This document shows positions 44,301-53,354 of a DNA stretch of 64,000 bases, in pieces (position 1 is the first letter of the stretch; every line of letters begins with the position of its first letter). The position numbers were made by a program, and so were the translations under genes. A model generated the notes under the pieces. That model searched no databases. It was given only the letters and a program-made list of their open reading frames with translations, and was not told the origin of the DNA. The stretch lies in the NCBI GenBank assembly GCA_035628875.1, contig DASPIZ010000055.1, positions 62,001 to 126,000 of the forward strand, in the 5' to 3' direction. The DNA comes from Ohtaekwangia sp035628875 (GTDB taxonomy: Bacteria; Bacteroidota; Bacteroidia; Cytophagales; Cyclobacteriaceae).

Positions 44301-46300
44301 AAGAGCGAATCACGCAGAAAAAATGCACCGGCTTCACATCCGTTCATAATAAGCATCGGATACTTTCCGGGATTGTTATATCCTAACACTTTGTTGGTAA
44401 CAAATCCGATATCAAAATCGAGTGTGCTTGGCGAGGAATGTCCAAAGAAGGTAACGAGGTTAAGGCCAGCGTTTACTTCTTCTGCTATATTAATGAGTTG
44501 CAGATCGCGTGAACTTTTTGCAATCGCACTTACCTTACCACCGAAATAAGGCGCTTCGGCAATACTGGCATATTCTTCAAGGAATGCCTTGAACTGTTCA
44601 GGTTCACCTTCTTCGATTCCACCGCTGAGGTGAAGAATCTTCTTTCTCCATAGATCGTTGAAGGGCAGTGCTTCCATCTCTTTGATCTTGTCAAGATAGG
44701 CTGCTACCTGCGATGGCTTTATCGCTGTTAGCCTTCCCGTTGGTATCGCTTCTTCGTAGGTTGTGTTGCCTAATCCGGTTGAAAAGTATGCATCTGATCC
44801 AGGATATCCACTCGTCGGAACCAGGTCTTTAAACGATGACGTTCCCGGTACGCGGTGATATTTGTGCTGTATGTTGAGTCCCTTACCAATTAGAAATAAA
44901 TAGGACGGGATTTTAACGGTAGAAAGAAACTCCAGAAATTTAAAAATTGCCCGCGGAGAAGTTTCACCGTAATTAAACTGGTTGTACAACTCCTGTATAT
45001 TGACAACAAGCGTATCATAACCTCCGCCTTCTGTTGATGCCCTGTAGCCTGCGTACGCCTTTACCGGGTCGTTGTAGTCCCCGGCAGGCTTGCGTAATTG
45101 GGGATGCGAGATGACTATATAATTGTGGGAAGAAGGATTGATCAATCGAAAACTGGTTTTGCGGATAGCTGGTGTGATTACCGCATTGGAAGCATAGACG
45201 CTACGTTGCGTTTCGGCCGGAATAACAGCCTGCACAACTGAGGTCACTGCAGTGGCACCAATTCGCATCACCTGGTCAGGATCAGTGATATCAAATAACC
45301 GAAGATTGCTTGCGGCGTTTTTAATTTCCAGATACGCCTTCCCACCGCCGTGTTCAGGAAGAATAAAAGTTTTATTGACCGCAAGGGCAGCGTCTGTTTT
45401 TTGCGCATACCTTAACCTTGCATACGAAACACTGGCTCTGCTGGGAATCCCTGTGTTAGCAACCTTAATACGGATTGGAAGATTGCCATCCGCACCAATA
45501 TCCGTCCAGTTTAAGGATTGTATTACCTGTTTAGTTTTAAATCCATCAAAACTTACGGAAGTGAGCAAACGAAAGGCAGCACCAACATAAATTTCAACCT
45601 GATGGGGCGCATTGTTCCTCCCTACCAGCAAAATTTCGAGTTGTGGCAAGTCGCTGGCATTTGTTTCCACCGACGTTATCGCATTGAACGTATAAGTGAC
45701 AAACTTATCTTGCAGGATTTGCACACCAGTCCAACCTTCGCCTTCATCGAACGAACTTGTAAAAACTTCGTCACTTATGTTTATACCGCCAGAATATTGA
45801 TCGGCAAAAACCATCAGCTTTTCATCGTAATGAAAAGGTGTTATAGGAAGATTCTGGGTATTGGTTTCGTTGAAGAAAGTCATCCGTTTACCTGCCACCG
45901 TACCGATAGTCAGGAAATAGCTCGTAGTGTCGCTGTATAAATTATGATAAGGATGCGGTTGTAACGATGCGGGTTTATACAAATCCGCATCCAGCGTACC
46001 GTCATTTCGTTTACCAAAAAATTCGATAAAATCGGAAGCGTTGAACTGGGCATCGCCCTGTCCTTCAATATGGATAGCCTGTTCATATCCGCGATGGAAT
46101 AACTGGATCAATTGAGGATCTACACCATCGACAGGAAAGCCAGCCTGCTGAAGGTTCTGATAGGTAAGCCGGTAAATGCCTTGCTGGGCTACCGGTATCT
46201 TAAAATACGGTTGTGAATGGTTTATCCAGGCATTGGGCTGACCTGCGGCGTGCATAAAAAACACCACTAAAAAGCATAAAACCAGGGGTATCCGTTTCAT
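41360..46300 (-). CDS. PorU2-like C25 (gingipain-family) peptidase with ILEI-like and T9SS C-terminal domains
   Basis: 1646 residues with signal peptide (VLCFLVVFFMHAAGQPN). The N-terminal part matches the PorU/C25 lead-in (FKIPVAQQGIYRLTYQNLQQ). The C25 peptidase domain spans about residues 400-780, with the catalytic histidine in LVTFFGHSSPSTLDFDIG near 620 and the catalytic cysteine in PMLIMNGCEAGAFFLR near 655. Near residues 1030-1170 lies a segment resembling an interleukin-like EMT-inducer (ILEI/FAM3) domain (SNGAFGCRNNTINLIAFDKR; LIQYINNIAEGDSVLLYSIG). The end is a FlgD-like/T9SS sorting domain (PYPNPTTGSASYGFLL; GLRF-type end YVYEISVQLGSKSFTKRGKV). Such long proteins are annotated in Cytophagales as a putative second T9SS sortase, PorU2. 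It would act at the cell surface, processing or anchoring T9SS cargo such as the neighbouring GloVer protein. Confidence 0.85.
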   Translation of the reverse strand: MKRIPLVLCFLVVFFMHAAGQPNAWINHSQPYFKIPVAQQGIYRLTYQNLQQAGFPVDGVDPQLIQLFHRGYEQAIHIEGQGDAQFNASDFIEFFGKRNDGTLDADLYKPASLQPHPYHNLYSDTTSYFLTIGTVAGKRMTFFNETNTQNLPITPFHYDEKLMVFADQYSGGINISDEVFTSSFDEGEGWTGVQILQDKFVTYTFNAITSVETNASDLPQLEILLVGRNNAPHQVEIYVGAAFRLLTSVSFDGFKTKQVIQSLNWTDIGADGNLPIRIKVANTGIPSRASVSYARLRYAQKTDAALAVNKTFILPEHGGGKAYLEIKNAASNLRLFDITDPDQVMRIGATAVTSVVQAVIPAETQRSVYASNAVITPAIRKTSFRLINPSSHNYIVISHPQLRKPAGDYNDPVKAYAGYRASTEGGGYDTLVVNIQELYNQFNYGETSPRAIFKFLEFLSTVKIPSYLFLIGKGLNIQHKYHRVPGTSSFKDLVPTSGYPGSDAYFSTGLGNTTYEEAIPTGRLTAIKPSQVAAYLDKIKEMEALPFNDLWRKKILHLSGGIEEGEPEQFKAFLEEYASIAEAPYFGGKVSAIAKSSRDLQLINIAEEVNAGLNLVTFFGHSSPSTLDFDIGFVTNKVLGYNNPGKYPMLIMNGCEAGAFFLRDSLFGENWVMAKKKGASAFIAHSSYALVSTLHQYTSSFYEVAYGDSVYLKKGIGDIRKETARRFIDKTYASILQLSQVQQMILLGDPAVKLFGAPKPDLEINPNHVSVVSLSEAPVTALADSFAVQFIVRNYGLASQEPFRVEVTRTLNDNTTLVYDSIYQVPSFSDTLKFIIRQGTEKRSGNNRFAIYVDADDIITELNEENNKAVLDFNMPSNGTKNLFPYAFAIVNKSPAMLSFQANDGNTQARDFLLEIDTVNTFNSDYKKAYTLTGNILFQKSVDVAELNSDTVTFYWRTRLANPLDGDAGSWQVSSFTYIDQGETGWAQVDFPQFLSGAAEGLIVDESLRKIRFQESSTPLDIVTFGGSAGKPRDSVSVKIGGAEYNLYGQSNGAFGCRNNTINLIAFDKRSTVPYVGIYFKWYEILYTYGGRRLICGREPFVVNSFMYNEVNTGKNNDLIQYINNIAEGDSVLLYSIGNASIHLWAAAAKQKAGELGISEAQLNALVPGAPVVILGKKGSQPGSAHIFTSTGATANKAKLVVNKTITGRYSNGTLTTPLIGPAADWNRLIWTISEHEPADEITFDIVGVQMSGESEILYSGVQGNLDLSGINADEFPYLKIRFNSSDEILLTSTQLQKWIVLYSPVAEGILLPENNVDQVTLAEGETWESDYLFINISDKAFSDSLDVKLLVYNQPNHENKIQRFRIKQPSPGDTTRFTIHFPTNNVAGLNDVEVTVNPRILPEIYYDNNVVRLNSHLSVLHDVNPPVMEVTIDGRFVENGDFVSPDPLIAVKIRDENPFILKTDTTGMRLFLTYPCEGECEPRYIVLSGESVRWYPGTATSDFYIEYQPTSLPSGNYTLRVEGADAKGNTNTDPYEISFVVKDETQVTLIPPYPNPTTGSASYGFLLSGNMVPDQFTFSLKDLTGKPVSELNFGSEDLIIGKNSFTWDTTDQQGQTLPNAIYVYEISVQLGSKSFTKRGKVFLCR

Positions 46301-46335
46301 CGAGCTTACTAAATTACAACCGCATTTTCGGTAAA

Positions 46336-46343
46336 CAAAGGTA
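46336..46343 (-). promoter_or_regulatory. Candidate -7 box for the PorU2-like gene
   Basis: CAAAGGTA on the plus strand, TACCTTTG on the minus strand, an exact Bacteroidota -7 match about 35 bases before the ATG. A CAAA (TTTG) box occurs at 46368-46371, but at a 24-base spacing, longer than the usual 19-20. Confidence 0.5.
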
Positions 46344-46794
46344 GAAAGTGGCGTGCACGGTTTTCAGCAAAAAAAAGCAGGTTTAATGCAATGTAGTAAA
46401 AGGGTTGTTTATGCTTATTTAGGATTGGACGGTCGCATTTGATTTTGGTCTTACAACGCGCAGAAATGTGAAATGCCTAAAACCTAAACCGCACGTTATG
46501 TTTGAATTAATTTTTTCATTTTACCAGCGGGTCTTTGAATTAAGCACGTTAAAGCAAGAAGGGTTCAGACGAAATCATCTGACAGTTGAACTGCGTTTAT
46601 TTTGTTAGTCACTGAAGATTGTAGCCAGGAAACAGAAGGATACAAGATTCCCTAAATACAGCATGGTTCGCTTGTGTGCGTTATCGTAGCGATAACCAAC
46701 TTTCTTAAATCATCTTTTATGTTTAAGGAGGGTTTCATACTAAATTGAGGTTGCCCCTTCGAGCAACCTCTAACCTTTGTGTTTTTAAAAATTC
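46344..46794. other. Gene-free interval between the two large secreted-protein genes
   Basis: About 450 bases with no credible gene. A perfect 8-base hairpin GAGGTTGC/GCAACCTC (46747-46754 and 46763-46770) sits about 25 bases after the GloVer gene stop; it has only a weak T-tract on the minus strand, so it is a possible terminator. TGCCTAAAACCTAAAC near 46472 resembles the repeat at 33750-33815. Confidence 0.5.
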
Positions 46795-49700
46795 CTAATT
46801 CTTGATCAATCGGTGTGTTGTTATAACTGAACCGCGATGAACGGTCAGCACATAGATTCCCCGTTTTAACTGATCACCAAGTTGCGTATCGCTATTTGCA
46901 TTGGCCTCCATCACCACCGCCCCACTGAGGTCTCGTATGGTTAACCGCACAGCATGTTCGTTTTGATCTTTAATCCTGGCGGTAAAATAATTTGTAAATG
47001 GATTTGGGTACACCAGCACATCAGACGCCAAGGTGTTTGTGTGGGCATCCGTAAATAATGAAGGCGCTGGAGTCACGAACGTATCATCAAGCAAGAGCAA
47101 ATTTCCATTTGGAGATCCGCCTGTTTCCTGGGAAAAACTAAACAGTTTTTCATAAGAAGAACCATCCGGGTTCAAACTGAAAATTACGCCCAAGTTATGG
47201 TCGCCTCCCGCCGTTGTCGTGCCATATAACACACCGTTTTCGTCCGGTGTTAATCCGCCATATGGATTTGCCGACGCAACGCCATCGCATTCCAACAATT
47301 TAGTGTACCCAGTTCCATCCGGATTGATGCTAAAAACAACACCGTTGTCATACGCTCCGCCAGCTGAAGCCGTGCCATATAACTTTCCATTATACCACAA
47401 TAGATTACTCATGGGATTAGTGCCTTGTGCGCTGTTAAATTCATAAAGTACCGCAAAGTCAGTCCCGTCAGGCTGTATTTTAAACAAGACGCCTTTATCA
47501 TAAGATCCTCCGAATGGTGTAACACCGTATAAGTAATCATCAGCACCCATGATTAAAGATGCATCGGGATGCGCTCCCTGCGTTCCGTTAAATGTATGAA
47601 TTACTTCATGGCCTGATCCATCCATTTTCAAACGAAACAATGTCCCTTTATTCAGACTGCCCCGATTCGAAGCGGTTCCATACAGATAGCCATCTGGTTG
47701 TTCCAGTAGCTGTGCCGTTGGATTTGATCCATGCCAGTCTGACCGGAATCTGAAAATAATCCGGTCGAGCGCATTTACCGAGTCACCGTCTGCATAAATC
47801 TTGTAAATGCCACCACGGAAATAATTGATCCAGTCATCAACGACATAAATGTAATTGTCTGAACCCATCATAACACTCCCCTCGTGTGGGCCGTAGGTTT
47901 CCAACAGCGTATAGCCATCTTTGTCTAAGGTAAAAACTTCACCACCACCTGTGCCGTGCGAAATACTCAATCCGGCAAATCCGGTAGGCGTTTGTATCAG
48001 ACTTCCGGAAAGTGAACCGTATTGATCGGGATGTTCATAATCACGGTGTTTCGTAAACTTTCCGCTATCCAGGCTGAAGCTAAATATCGTTCCAAGGTCT
48101 GCTGCGCCTCCCCTTGTCGTTACTCCCCAGATCCGCTTTGCACTGATTGGATCCCGTGTTGTCAATGCACTCACTGGTCCGAACTGCGTTGACAGCTCGC
48201 ACTTCGCCCGTAGGTAATACGTCGTAGCCGGATTCAGATTTTTAAAATTAAATATTCGTTGCCCTTTAGTAAGGCTGCTGCGCAAAATGTTTGGTCCTGC
48301 GAAATCCGGTGTTGCACTTAATTCAATTGTGTACGCTTCTGCAGCATTCATCGATGAACAGGAAACAGTAAACAACGATTGGTCCAGCCCTGTTGCACCA
48401 TTCACAGGTGATGTAATCGTAATAAACGTTTCTGCCTGTGTCGTAAAGGATGAAACGCGACCAAACGACTCGGAAACATTTGATTTTCCTCTTGCATAAT
48501 ACACCGTTGCATAATCTAAATGAGAAAATGTCATCGTACGCTGACCGTCAGTTTTACTTGTGTCAGAAAGAATCTCTCCGCTGAAATCCGGAGTCTTGCT
48601 GAGTTGGATGGTGTACCGCGTTGCGCCAGGAACCTGGTTAACTGTTACTTTAAGATTCATCGTTGCCTGACCCGTCGCCCCGTTGGAAGGTTTACTAATG
48701 AAAGCATAATCTGTTTCACTACGTGTTGTAAAAGATGTGACTGACCCATAGGCTGGCCACACGCTGCTTCTCACCCGTGCATGATATTGCGTAGAGAATT
48801 TCAGCGACTGCGATGCAAGATCAAATTCATTAACAAGACCGTTTAATGTCGCTACCGTATCACGGAAGTCAGCATGTTCACTGAGCTGAAGTGTATAGTT
48901 CAGTGCAGAAGAAACACGATTGCATCTATATTTTCCGTGAATAGGTGCTCCGGTCTCCTGATGAGCCGGGAATGATAAACCAACAGCAGGAACGCTGTTA
49001 TATGTTACAGCAATCAGGTTTCCGGTTGGATTTTCATGATGAAAATTTATAAGTTTAACAAATTGGCTTCCATCAGCGTGAATCGCGTAGAGTACGCCTT
49101 CATTGAACTCCCCGCCCTTTGCAATTCCATATATCGTATTGTTTTGATCTATAACCAGGTTTCCGAAAGGGAATTCGCCGTCTGCACCACTAAAACTATG
49201 CAGTATAGTATAATCTGATCCATCTAAACCGATTTTAAAGACGACGCCTTTTTTATCAACTCCACCTTTTAAAGTCGTACCATAAGCGACACCGTTTTTG
49301 ATCACCAGCCCATCCGTTGGAAAGGCGCCCTGTGTCAGGTTAAAATCATGGAGCTTGGTATAGGACTGACCGTCCTGGCTGATTTTAAAAATAGCCCCAT
49401 AATTGTACAGTCCGCCGGAATTAGTAAGACCATATAGGAAACCATCGGGACCTTCCGTTAATTTTCCGAATGGTCTTTTTCCACCTGGTTTGTCGAAATG
49501 AAAAATGATTTGTATGCCGCTGAAATCCGGATTGACCTTATAGATAAATCCGTTTCCGTTGTCGCCACCCGATTCGCTCATGCCAACAATGGTTCCTGCT
49601 TCGGTACACATCAGACCTCCGCGGGCATTGAAAGCATAAACCGAAATTGTTTTTGATTGGTAACCTGATCCATCAGGCCTAAACCGGAAAAGGATGCGGT

Positions 49701-50112
49701 TGTTTCCGCCCGGCGTTTTTCCAACCCCATACAAATATCCATGGCTAGATTCTACAAGGCCTGCTGTTTCTGTTACGGGATATGGAAAATTGAAAATTTT
49801 GGTCACCCCGTCGCTGCTGATCCGATAAAGTATGCTTTTGTCCGCGTTTTCTGAACCACGCCCATTGATACCATACAGTGATCCATCATTCGCCTGCGTG
49901 AGGTATTGTGGATCGACGCCTGCAGGATAATCATATCCAAGAGCAATAGAAGGTGTAAGGTCAGACCCATCTTTATTTACGTGATACACAGATCCGCCAT
50001 TTTCATTGGTGGTTAAGCCCCATAGCCGATCCTGGGCATGAGACAAAGTGCAAATGGAAAAAGATAATAGCAGCGTTAACGCTACATGGAGGGGGTAGAT
50101 TTTTTTTTTCAT
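46795..50112 (-). CDS. Secreted GloVer-repeat protein with T9SS type A sorting domain
   Basis: 1105 residues from the ATG at 50112; a TTG two codons upstream is not needed. The signal peptide is VALTLLLSFSICTLSHAQ. Two series of about 40-residue GloVer tandem repeats, at roughly 30-370 and 700-1030, have the form LYGLTNSGGLYNYGAIFKIS, GTASAGGAYDNGVVFSINPD and YGTTTAGGDHNLGVIFSLNP. These repeats probably fold as beta-propellers. Three fibronectin-like modules lie between them (residues 380-690). The C-terminal 75 residues are a T9SS sorting domain (LVYPNPFTNYFTARI; GVYVL-type GIYVLTVHRGSVITTHRLIK). The protein should be exported by the T9SS and anchored to or released from the surface; the neighbouring C25 peptidase may process it. 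The ligand and role are unknown. Confidence 0.9.
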   Translation of the reverse strand: MKKKIYPLHVALTLLLSFSICTLSHAQDRLWGLTTNENGGSVYHVNKDGSDLTPSIALGYDYPAGVDPQYLTQANDGSLYGINGRGSENADKSILYRISSDGVTKIFNFPYPVTETAGLVESSHGYLYGVGKTPGGNNRILFRFRPDGSGYQSKTISVYAFNARGGLMCTEAGTIVGMSESGGDNGNGFIYKVNPDFSGIQIIFHFDKPGGKRPFGKLTEGPDGFLYGLTNSGGLYNYGAIFKISQDGQSYTKLHDFNLTQGAFPTDGLVIKNGVAYGTTLKGGVDKKGVVFKIGLDGSDYTILHSFSGADGEFPFGNLVIDQNNTIYGIAKGGEFNEGVLYAIHADGSQFVKLINFHHENPTGNLIAVTYNSVPAVGLSFPAHQETGAPIHGKYRCNRVSSALNYTLQLSEHADFRDTVATLNGLVNEFDLASQSLKFSTQYHARVRSSVWPAYGSVTSFTTRSETDYAFISKPSNGATGQATMNLKVTVNQVPGATRYTIQLSKTPDFSGEILSDTSKTDGQRTMTFSHLDYATVYYARGKSNVSESFGRVSSFTTQAETFITITSPVNGATGLDQSLFTVSCSSMNAAEAYTIELSATPDFAGPNILRSSLTKGQRIFNFKNLNPATTYYLRAKCELSTQFGPVSALTTRDPISAKRIWGVTTRGGAADLGTIFSFSLDSGKFTKHRDYEHPDQYGSLSGSLIQTPTGFAGLSISHGTGGGEVFTLDKDGYTLLETYGPHEGSVMMGSDNYIYVVDDWINYFRGGIYKIYADGDSVNALDRIIFRFRSDWHGSNPTAQLLEQPDGYLYGTASNRGSLNKGTLFRLKMDGSGHEVIHTFNGTQGAHPDASLIMGADDYLYGVTPFGGSYDKGVLFKIQPDGTDFAVLYEFNSAQGTNPMSNLLWYNGKLYGTASAGGAYDNGVVFSINPDGTGYTKLLECDGVASANPYGGLTPDENGVLYGTTTAGGDHNLGVIFSLNPDGSSYEKLFSFSQETGGSPNGNLLLLDDTFVTPAPSLFTDAHTNTLASDVLVYPNPFTNYFTARIKDQNEHAVRLTIRDLSGAVVMEANANSDTQLGDQLKRGIYVLTVHRGSVITTHRLIKN

Positions 50113-50621
50113 ACACAAGAGATTAAAAAGACAGTGATAGGATTATTAATAGTTAAAGCATAATGTGTTCATGTTGGGTTGTTCTTATCGGAATTATTTC
50201 ACGAGATCAGGATCACGCATTCAAAAGTTAAAGGACCAAACGATTATGACAATTCCGGTAGCCGGTGCATCAAAATTCTATGCCTGGTATATGCGCATGA
50301 TCATGCGGTCTTCGCAACCAACGTATTGGCTATACGACACTATGGAGTGCGAAACAAAATGGCTACACGATCGGGCCGGGTCAGCGAGGCGGGTTCTTGC
50401 ACAATACGAAATTATTTGCCGGCGAATCATAGAAGAACGTTGGAATGTTCACAGAAAGATAGGCACTGCACGGCGGGATAGGGCTAAATAGGGGGATTTT
50501 ATTTTTACAAGTTATTGGCGGTTAAACACTTATAAAATTATTTAAAATTTTTTACCCAGTACTTGGCCATACATAGTACTTTTGCCGTATACAAGAGCAG
50601 ATTGATTTAAACACGGGATGT
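50113..50621. other. Gene-free interval between GloVer and PadR genes
   Basis: 509 bases. Two overlapping open frames here (about 100 codons each, near 50165-50491) lack family features and look accidental. The only clear signal is the PadR promoter at its right end. Confidence 0.5.
50577..50584 (+). promoter_or_regulatory. Candidate -7 box for the PadR/PspC operon
   Basis: TACTTTTG, an exact TAnnTTTG match, 38 bases before the ATG. Upstream TTTA/TTAC at about 50551-50555 is near the right distance (21-22 bases) for a weak -33 box. Confidence 0.5.
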
Positions 50622-50960
50622 ATGAATGTTGAAAACACACAAGTTCAGATGCGCAAAGGCATTCTGGAATACTGCATCCTCCACATAATTTCACGCGGTG
50701 AGGTCTACGCATCCGATATGCTGGATGAATTAACTTCGGCAAAGATTATTGTGGTGGAGGGAACGCTTTACCCCCTGCTAACGCGGCTGAAAAATGCGGG
50801 GTTACTGGAGTACAAATGGATTGAGTCCAAATCCGGACCACCACGGAAGTACTATAAACTAACAGATAAAGGAAGTAAATTCCTGACTAAACTTACGGAA
50901 ACCTGGGATGAACTTGTCCACTCAACGCAAATGATCACGTCAAAATCACAAGCCCATTAA
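50622..50960 (+). CDS. PadR-family transcriptional regulator
   Basis: 112 residues, the length of the short PadR subfamily 1. The winged helix is canonical: GILEYCILHIISRGEVYASD, then MLDELTSAKIIVVEGTLYPL, then LTRLKNAGLLEYKWIES and GPPRKYYKLTDKG in the wing. PadR proteins usually repress neighbouring membrane or stress genes and lose DNA binding on ligand binding. It lies 13 bases upstream of the PspC-domain gene, so it probably regulates this operon, including itself. The ligand is unknown. Confidence 0.94.
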   Translation: MNVENTQVQMRKGILEYCILHIISRGEVYASDMLDELTSAKIIVVEGTLYPLLTRLKNAGLLEYKWIESKSGPPRKYYKLTDKGSKFLTKLTETWDELVHSTQMITSKSQAH

Positions 50961-50973
50961 TGCAATATCGGAT

Positions 50974-53343
50974 ATGAAAAAGAATATAAGCATCAACATC
51001 AGCGGCATCATCTTTCATATTGAAGAAGATGGGTATGAAAATCTACGCAAATACCTCGATTCAATTAACAAGTACTTTTCAACTTTCGAAGACAGTACAG
51101 AAATCATGGCTGATATCGAAAGCCGTATTGCGGAGATTTTTCTTTCCAAGCTGAACGAAGGAAAACAGGTTATTACTGCGGAAGACGTTGCCTCCTTAAT
51201 TACTACCATGGGTAGCGTGAGCGATTTCAAGGCAGCCGAGCAGGACGAGTTTGAAAGCACGATCGCAGGCGCGCCTCATGCACAAGAATCTGCAACAGGT
51301 TCCGCTGGCGCGTTCGCTGGTTCTACATACACCGCACCGAAATCATTGGTACGCGATCAAAAAAGGAAAGTACTTGGAGGCGTCTGTTCAGGTATTGGCC
51401 ACTATATGAACGTTGATCCACTGTGGATAAGACTACTGTTCGCAATTTTTGCTTTCGCATGGGGATTTACAGTTTTCGTTTACATTGTTATGTGGATTGT
51501 TGTTCCGGGATCTTATGACCTCAATGAAATTGAAGTCGGTAAAAAAATGTTCCGCGATCCGGAACGCAAAGTGCTGGGTGGTGTGTCAGGTGGAGTTGCC
51601 TCCTATCTTAGTATTGACATTCTTGCTGTGCGGATACTTTTCGTAATCCTTACCATAGCAGGCGGACTCGGTCTTTTTCTCTACATCATTCTCTGGGTGA
51701 TCCTTCCTGAAGCGAGAACGCTTACCGACCGCATGCAGATGCAGGGCGAACCAGTTACCCTCTCGAATATTGAATCGAATATAAAAAAAAACCAATTAGA
51801 GCCTGACCGCGAAGAAAGTACAGCGACTAAAATATTGTTGTTCCCTTTTCGGGTAATTGGTATCGTTCTACAGGCACTTGCTAAAATAATCGGTCCGCTT
51901 GTAGAAGCGTTGCGTGTTGTGATTGGAATTCTAATCATGATCATGGGCATAGGCCTGCTGTTATCAGTACTGGTTACAGGCGGCGTGGCTTTCGGGATTA
52001 TAACCGGTGCAGGAAACCTGCCATGGGCAACTGATTACAATCAATTCAGTATTCCCGTCGATGCATTCATGCGGGCCTTTCCGGGATGGGTTATTACGGC
52101 TGCATTTATATCAGCGATAATCCCACCGCTGTTCATTATCCTCTTGGGTATTTCAACCATCGCGCGACGGATTGTTTTCAGCGCCACGGTAGGATGGTCA
52201 CTGTTCGTATTATTCATTCTTTGCTCAGCCATGTTGGCAGTGGGTATTCCTAAAATCGTTATGGCCTTTAAGGAAGACGGTGAACACCGGATTGAAACTA
52301 ACTATACCCCTACCGGAAAAACAACGGTATTAAGGATTCGCGAAACCGGTATGGATGATTATCACGGAAGTGCATTGATACTTAAGGGTCATGCGGGACC
52401 GGAATTTAAATTACAGCAAAATTTCCGGGCTCAAGGAGCAACCAGGCTACATGCTATTGAGAACGCACAAATGGTGAACTACAACGTAACATTGCAAGAC
52501 TCTGTCTTCACCTTCGACAGCAACATTACGTTTAAGCCTGATGCCGTTTTCCGTGGGCAGGAGTTAGACATGACGTTGTATATTCCTTATAACAAACCGT
52601 TTATTATTGAAAACGGGATGGTGCATTTACTTGACCAATACATAGAGTACGATGCCCGCGACGGTCAAACGTGGGAAATGACGGATAAGGGATTACACTG
52701 CATCACCTGCCCGCAACCGACAGAAGAGGAAGTAAATCAGGCCGACCTGCGCGATTTTGATGAACTCGACATGCGTGGAATTTTTGATGTGAAGATTTAT
52801 CGCGGGAATGAATTCGCCGTAGAATTAAAAGGATCTGATTCTGAAAAATTGAAGTACAATATCTTTCGCTCGGGCAAAACGCTCGTCATTGATTTCGAAC
52901 GAAAGAAAAATTTTGACTGGGATTTAAATATGGACAAAGTACTAAACGATCAGGTTCATATTTCGATCACCATGCCCGAACTTGAAAAGATTGAGGCAAC
53001 AGGGTTCGGATCTATCGACTTTGAAAAGTTTTACAGCAATGACCTGGAGCTTCAAATTCGAGGACCAATAAAAGTGAGCGGCGAAATCGAATCGGAAGAT
53101 GTCATAATCAACCTCAACGCAAAGTCGGAGGTTGATCTGCGAGGAACAACACAATCTATGCTGGCGGAGATCCAGCTTGGATCGAAGTTAAGAGCGTATG
53201 ATCTGGAAGTGCAGGAAGCTGTTATTGACGTTCAAGGCGCATCCTCCGCGAAAGTTAATGTAATCCGCAGGCTGGAAATGGAAACAGGTGTAGCCAGTGA
53301 TATTGACTATCGTGGAAATCCAGAAATCATTAAAACAAACTAA
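50974..53343 (+). CDS. PspC double-domain membrane protein with C-terminal DUF2807 domain
   Basis: 789 residues. An N-terminal cytoplasmic region is followed by two PspC domains, near residues 127-185 (RDQKRKVLGGVCSGIGHYMN then FIFAFAWGF-like IFAFAWGFTVFVYIVMWIVV) and 192-250 (RDPERKVLGGVSGGVASYLS then ILTIAGGLGLFLYIILWVIL). Further membrane helices follow (VVIGILIMIMGIGLLLSVLV; LFIILLGISTIARRIVF). The C-terminal 195 residues form a DUF2807 beta-helix-like head-GIN domain (DELDMRGIFDVKIYRGNEFA; KIEATGFGSIDFEKFYSNDL; SEVDLRGTTQSMLAEIQLGS). The PadR-PspC(x2)-DUF2807 arrangement is common in Bacteroidota and is thought to respond to envelope stress, by analogy with the phage-shock system. It is followed by a long hairpin terminator. 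Confidence 0.92.
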   Translation: MKKNISINISGIIFHIEEDGYENLRKYLDSINKYFSTFEDSTEIMADIESRIAEIFLSKLNEGKQVITAEDVASLITTMGSVSDFKAAEQDEFESTIAGAPHAQESATGSAGAFAGSTYTAPKSLVRDQKRKVLGGVCSGIGHYMNVDPLWIRLLFAIFAFAWGFTVFVYIVMWIVVPGSYDLNEIEVGKKMFRDPERKVLGGVSGGVASYLSIDILAVRILFVILTIAGGLGLFLYIILWVILPEARTLTDRMQMQGEPVTLSNIESNIKKNQLEPDREESTATKILLFPFRVIGIVLQALAKIIGPLVEALRVVIGILIMIMGIGLLLSVLVTGGVAFGIITGAGNLPWATDYNQFSIPVDAFMRAFPGWVITAAFISAIIPPLFIILLGISTIARRIVFSATVGWSLFVLFILCSAMLAVGIPKIVMAFKEDGEHRIETNYTPTGKTTVLRIRETGMDDYHGSALILKGHAGPEFKLQQNFRAQGATRLHAIENAQMVNYNVTLQDSVFTFDSNITFKPDAVFRGQELDMTLYIPYNKPFIIENGMVHLLDQYIEYDARDGQTWEMTDKGLHCITCPQPTEEEVNQADLRDFDELDMRGIFDVKIYRGNEFAVELKGSDSEKLKYNIFRSGKTLVIDFERKKNFDWDLNMDKVLNDQVHISITMPELEKIEATGFGSIDFEKFYSNDLELQIRGPIKVSGEIESEDVIINLNAKSEVDLRGTTQSMLAEIQLGSKLRAYDLEVQEAVIDVQGASSAKVNVIRRLEMETGVASDIDYRGNPEIIKTN

Positions 53344-53354
53344 TGAACCGCCCC

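Noticed and set aside
50165..50491. Two overlapping 100-codon plus-strand frames
   Set aside because: Arginine/tryptophan-rich, no domain or signal features, mutually overlapping, and no promoter or terminator of their own; likely chance open frames.
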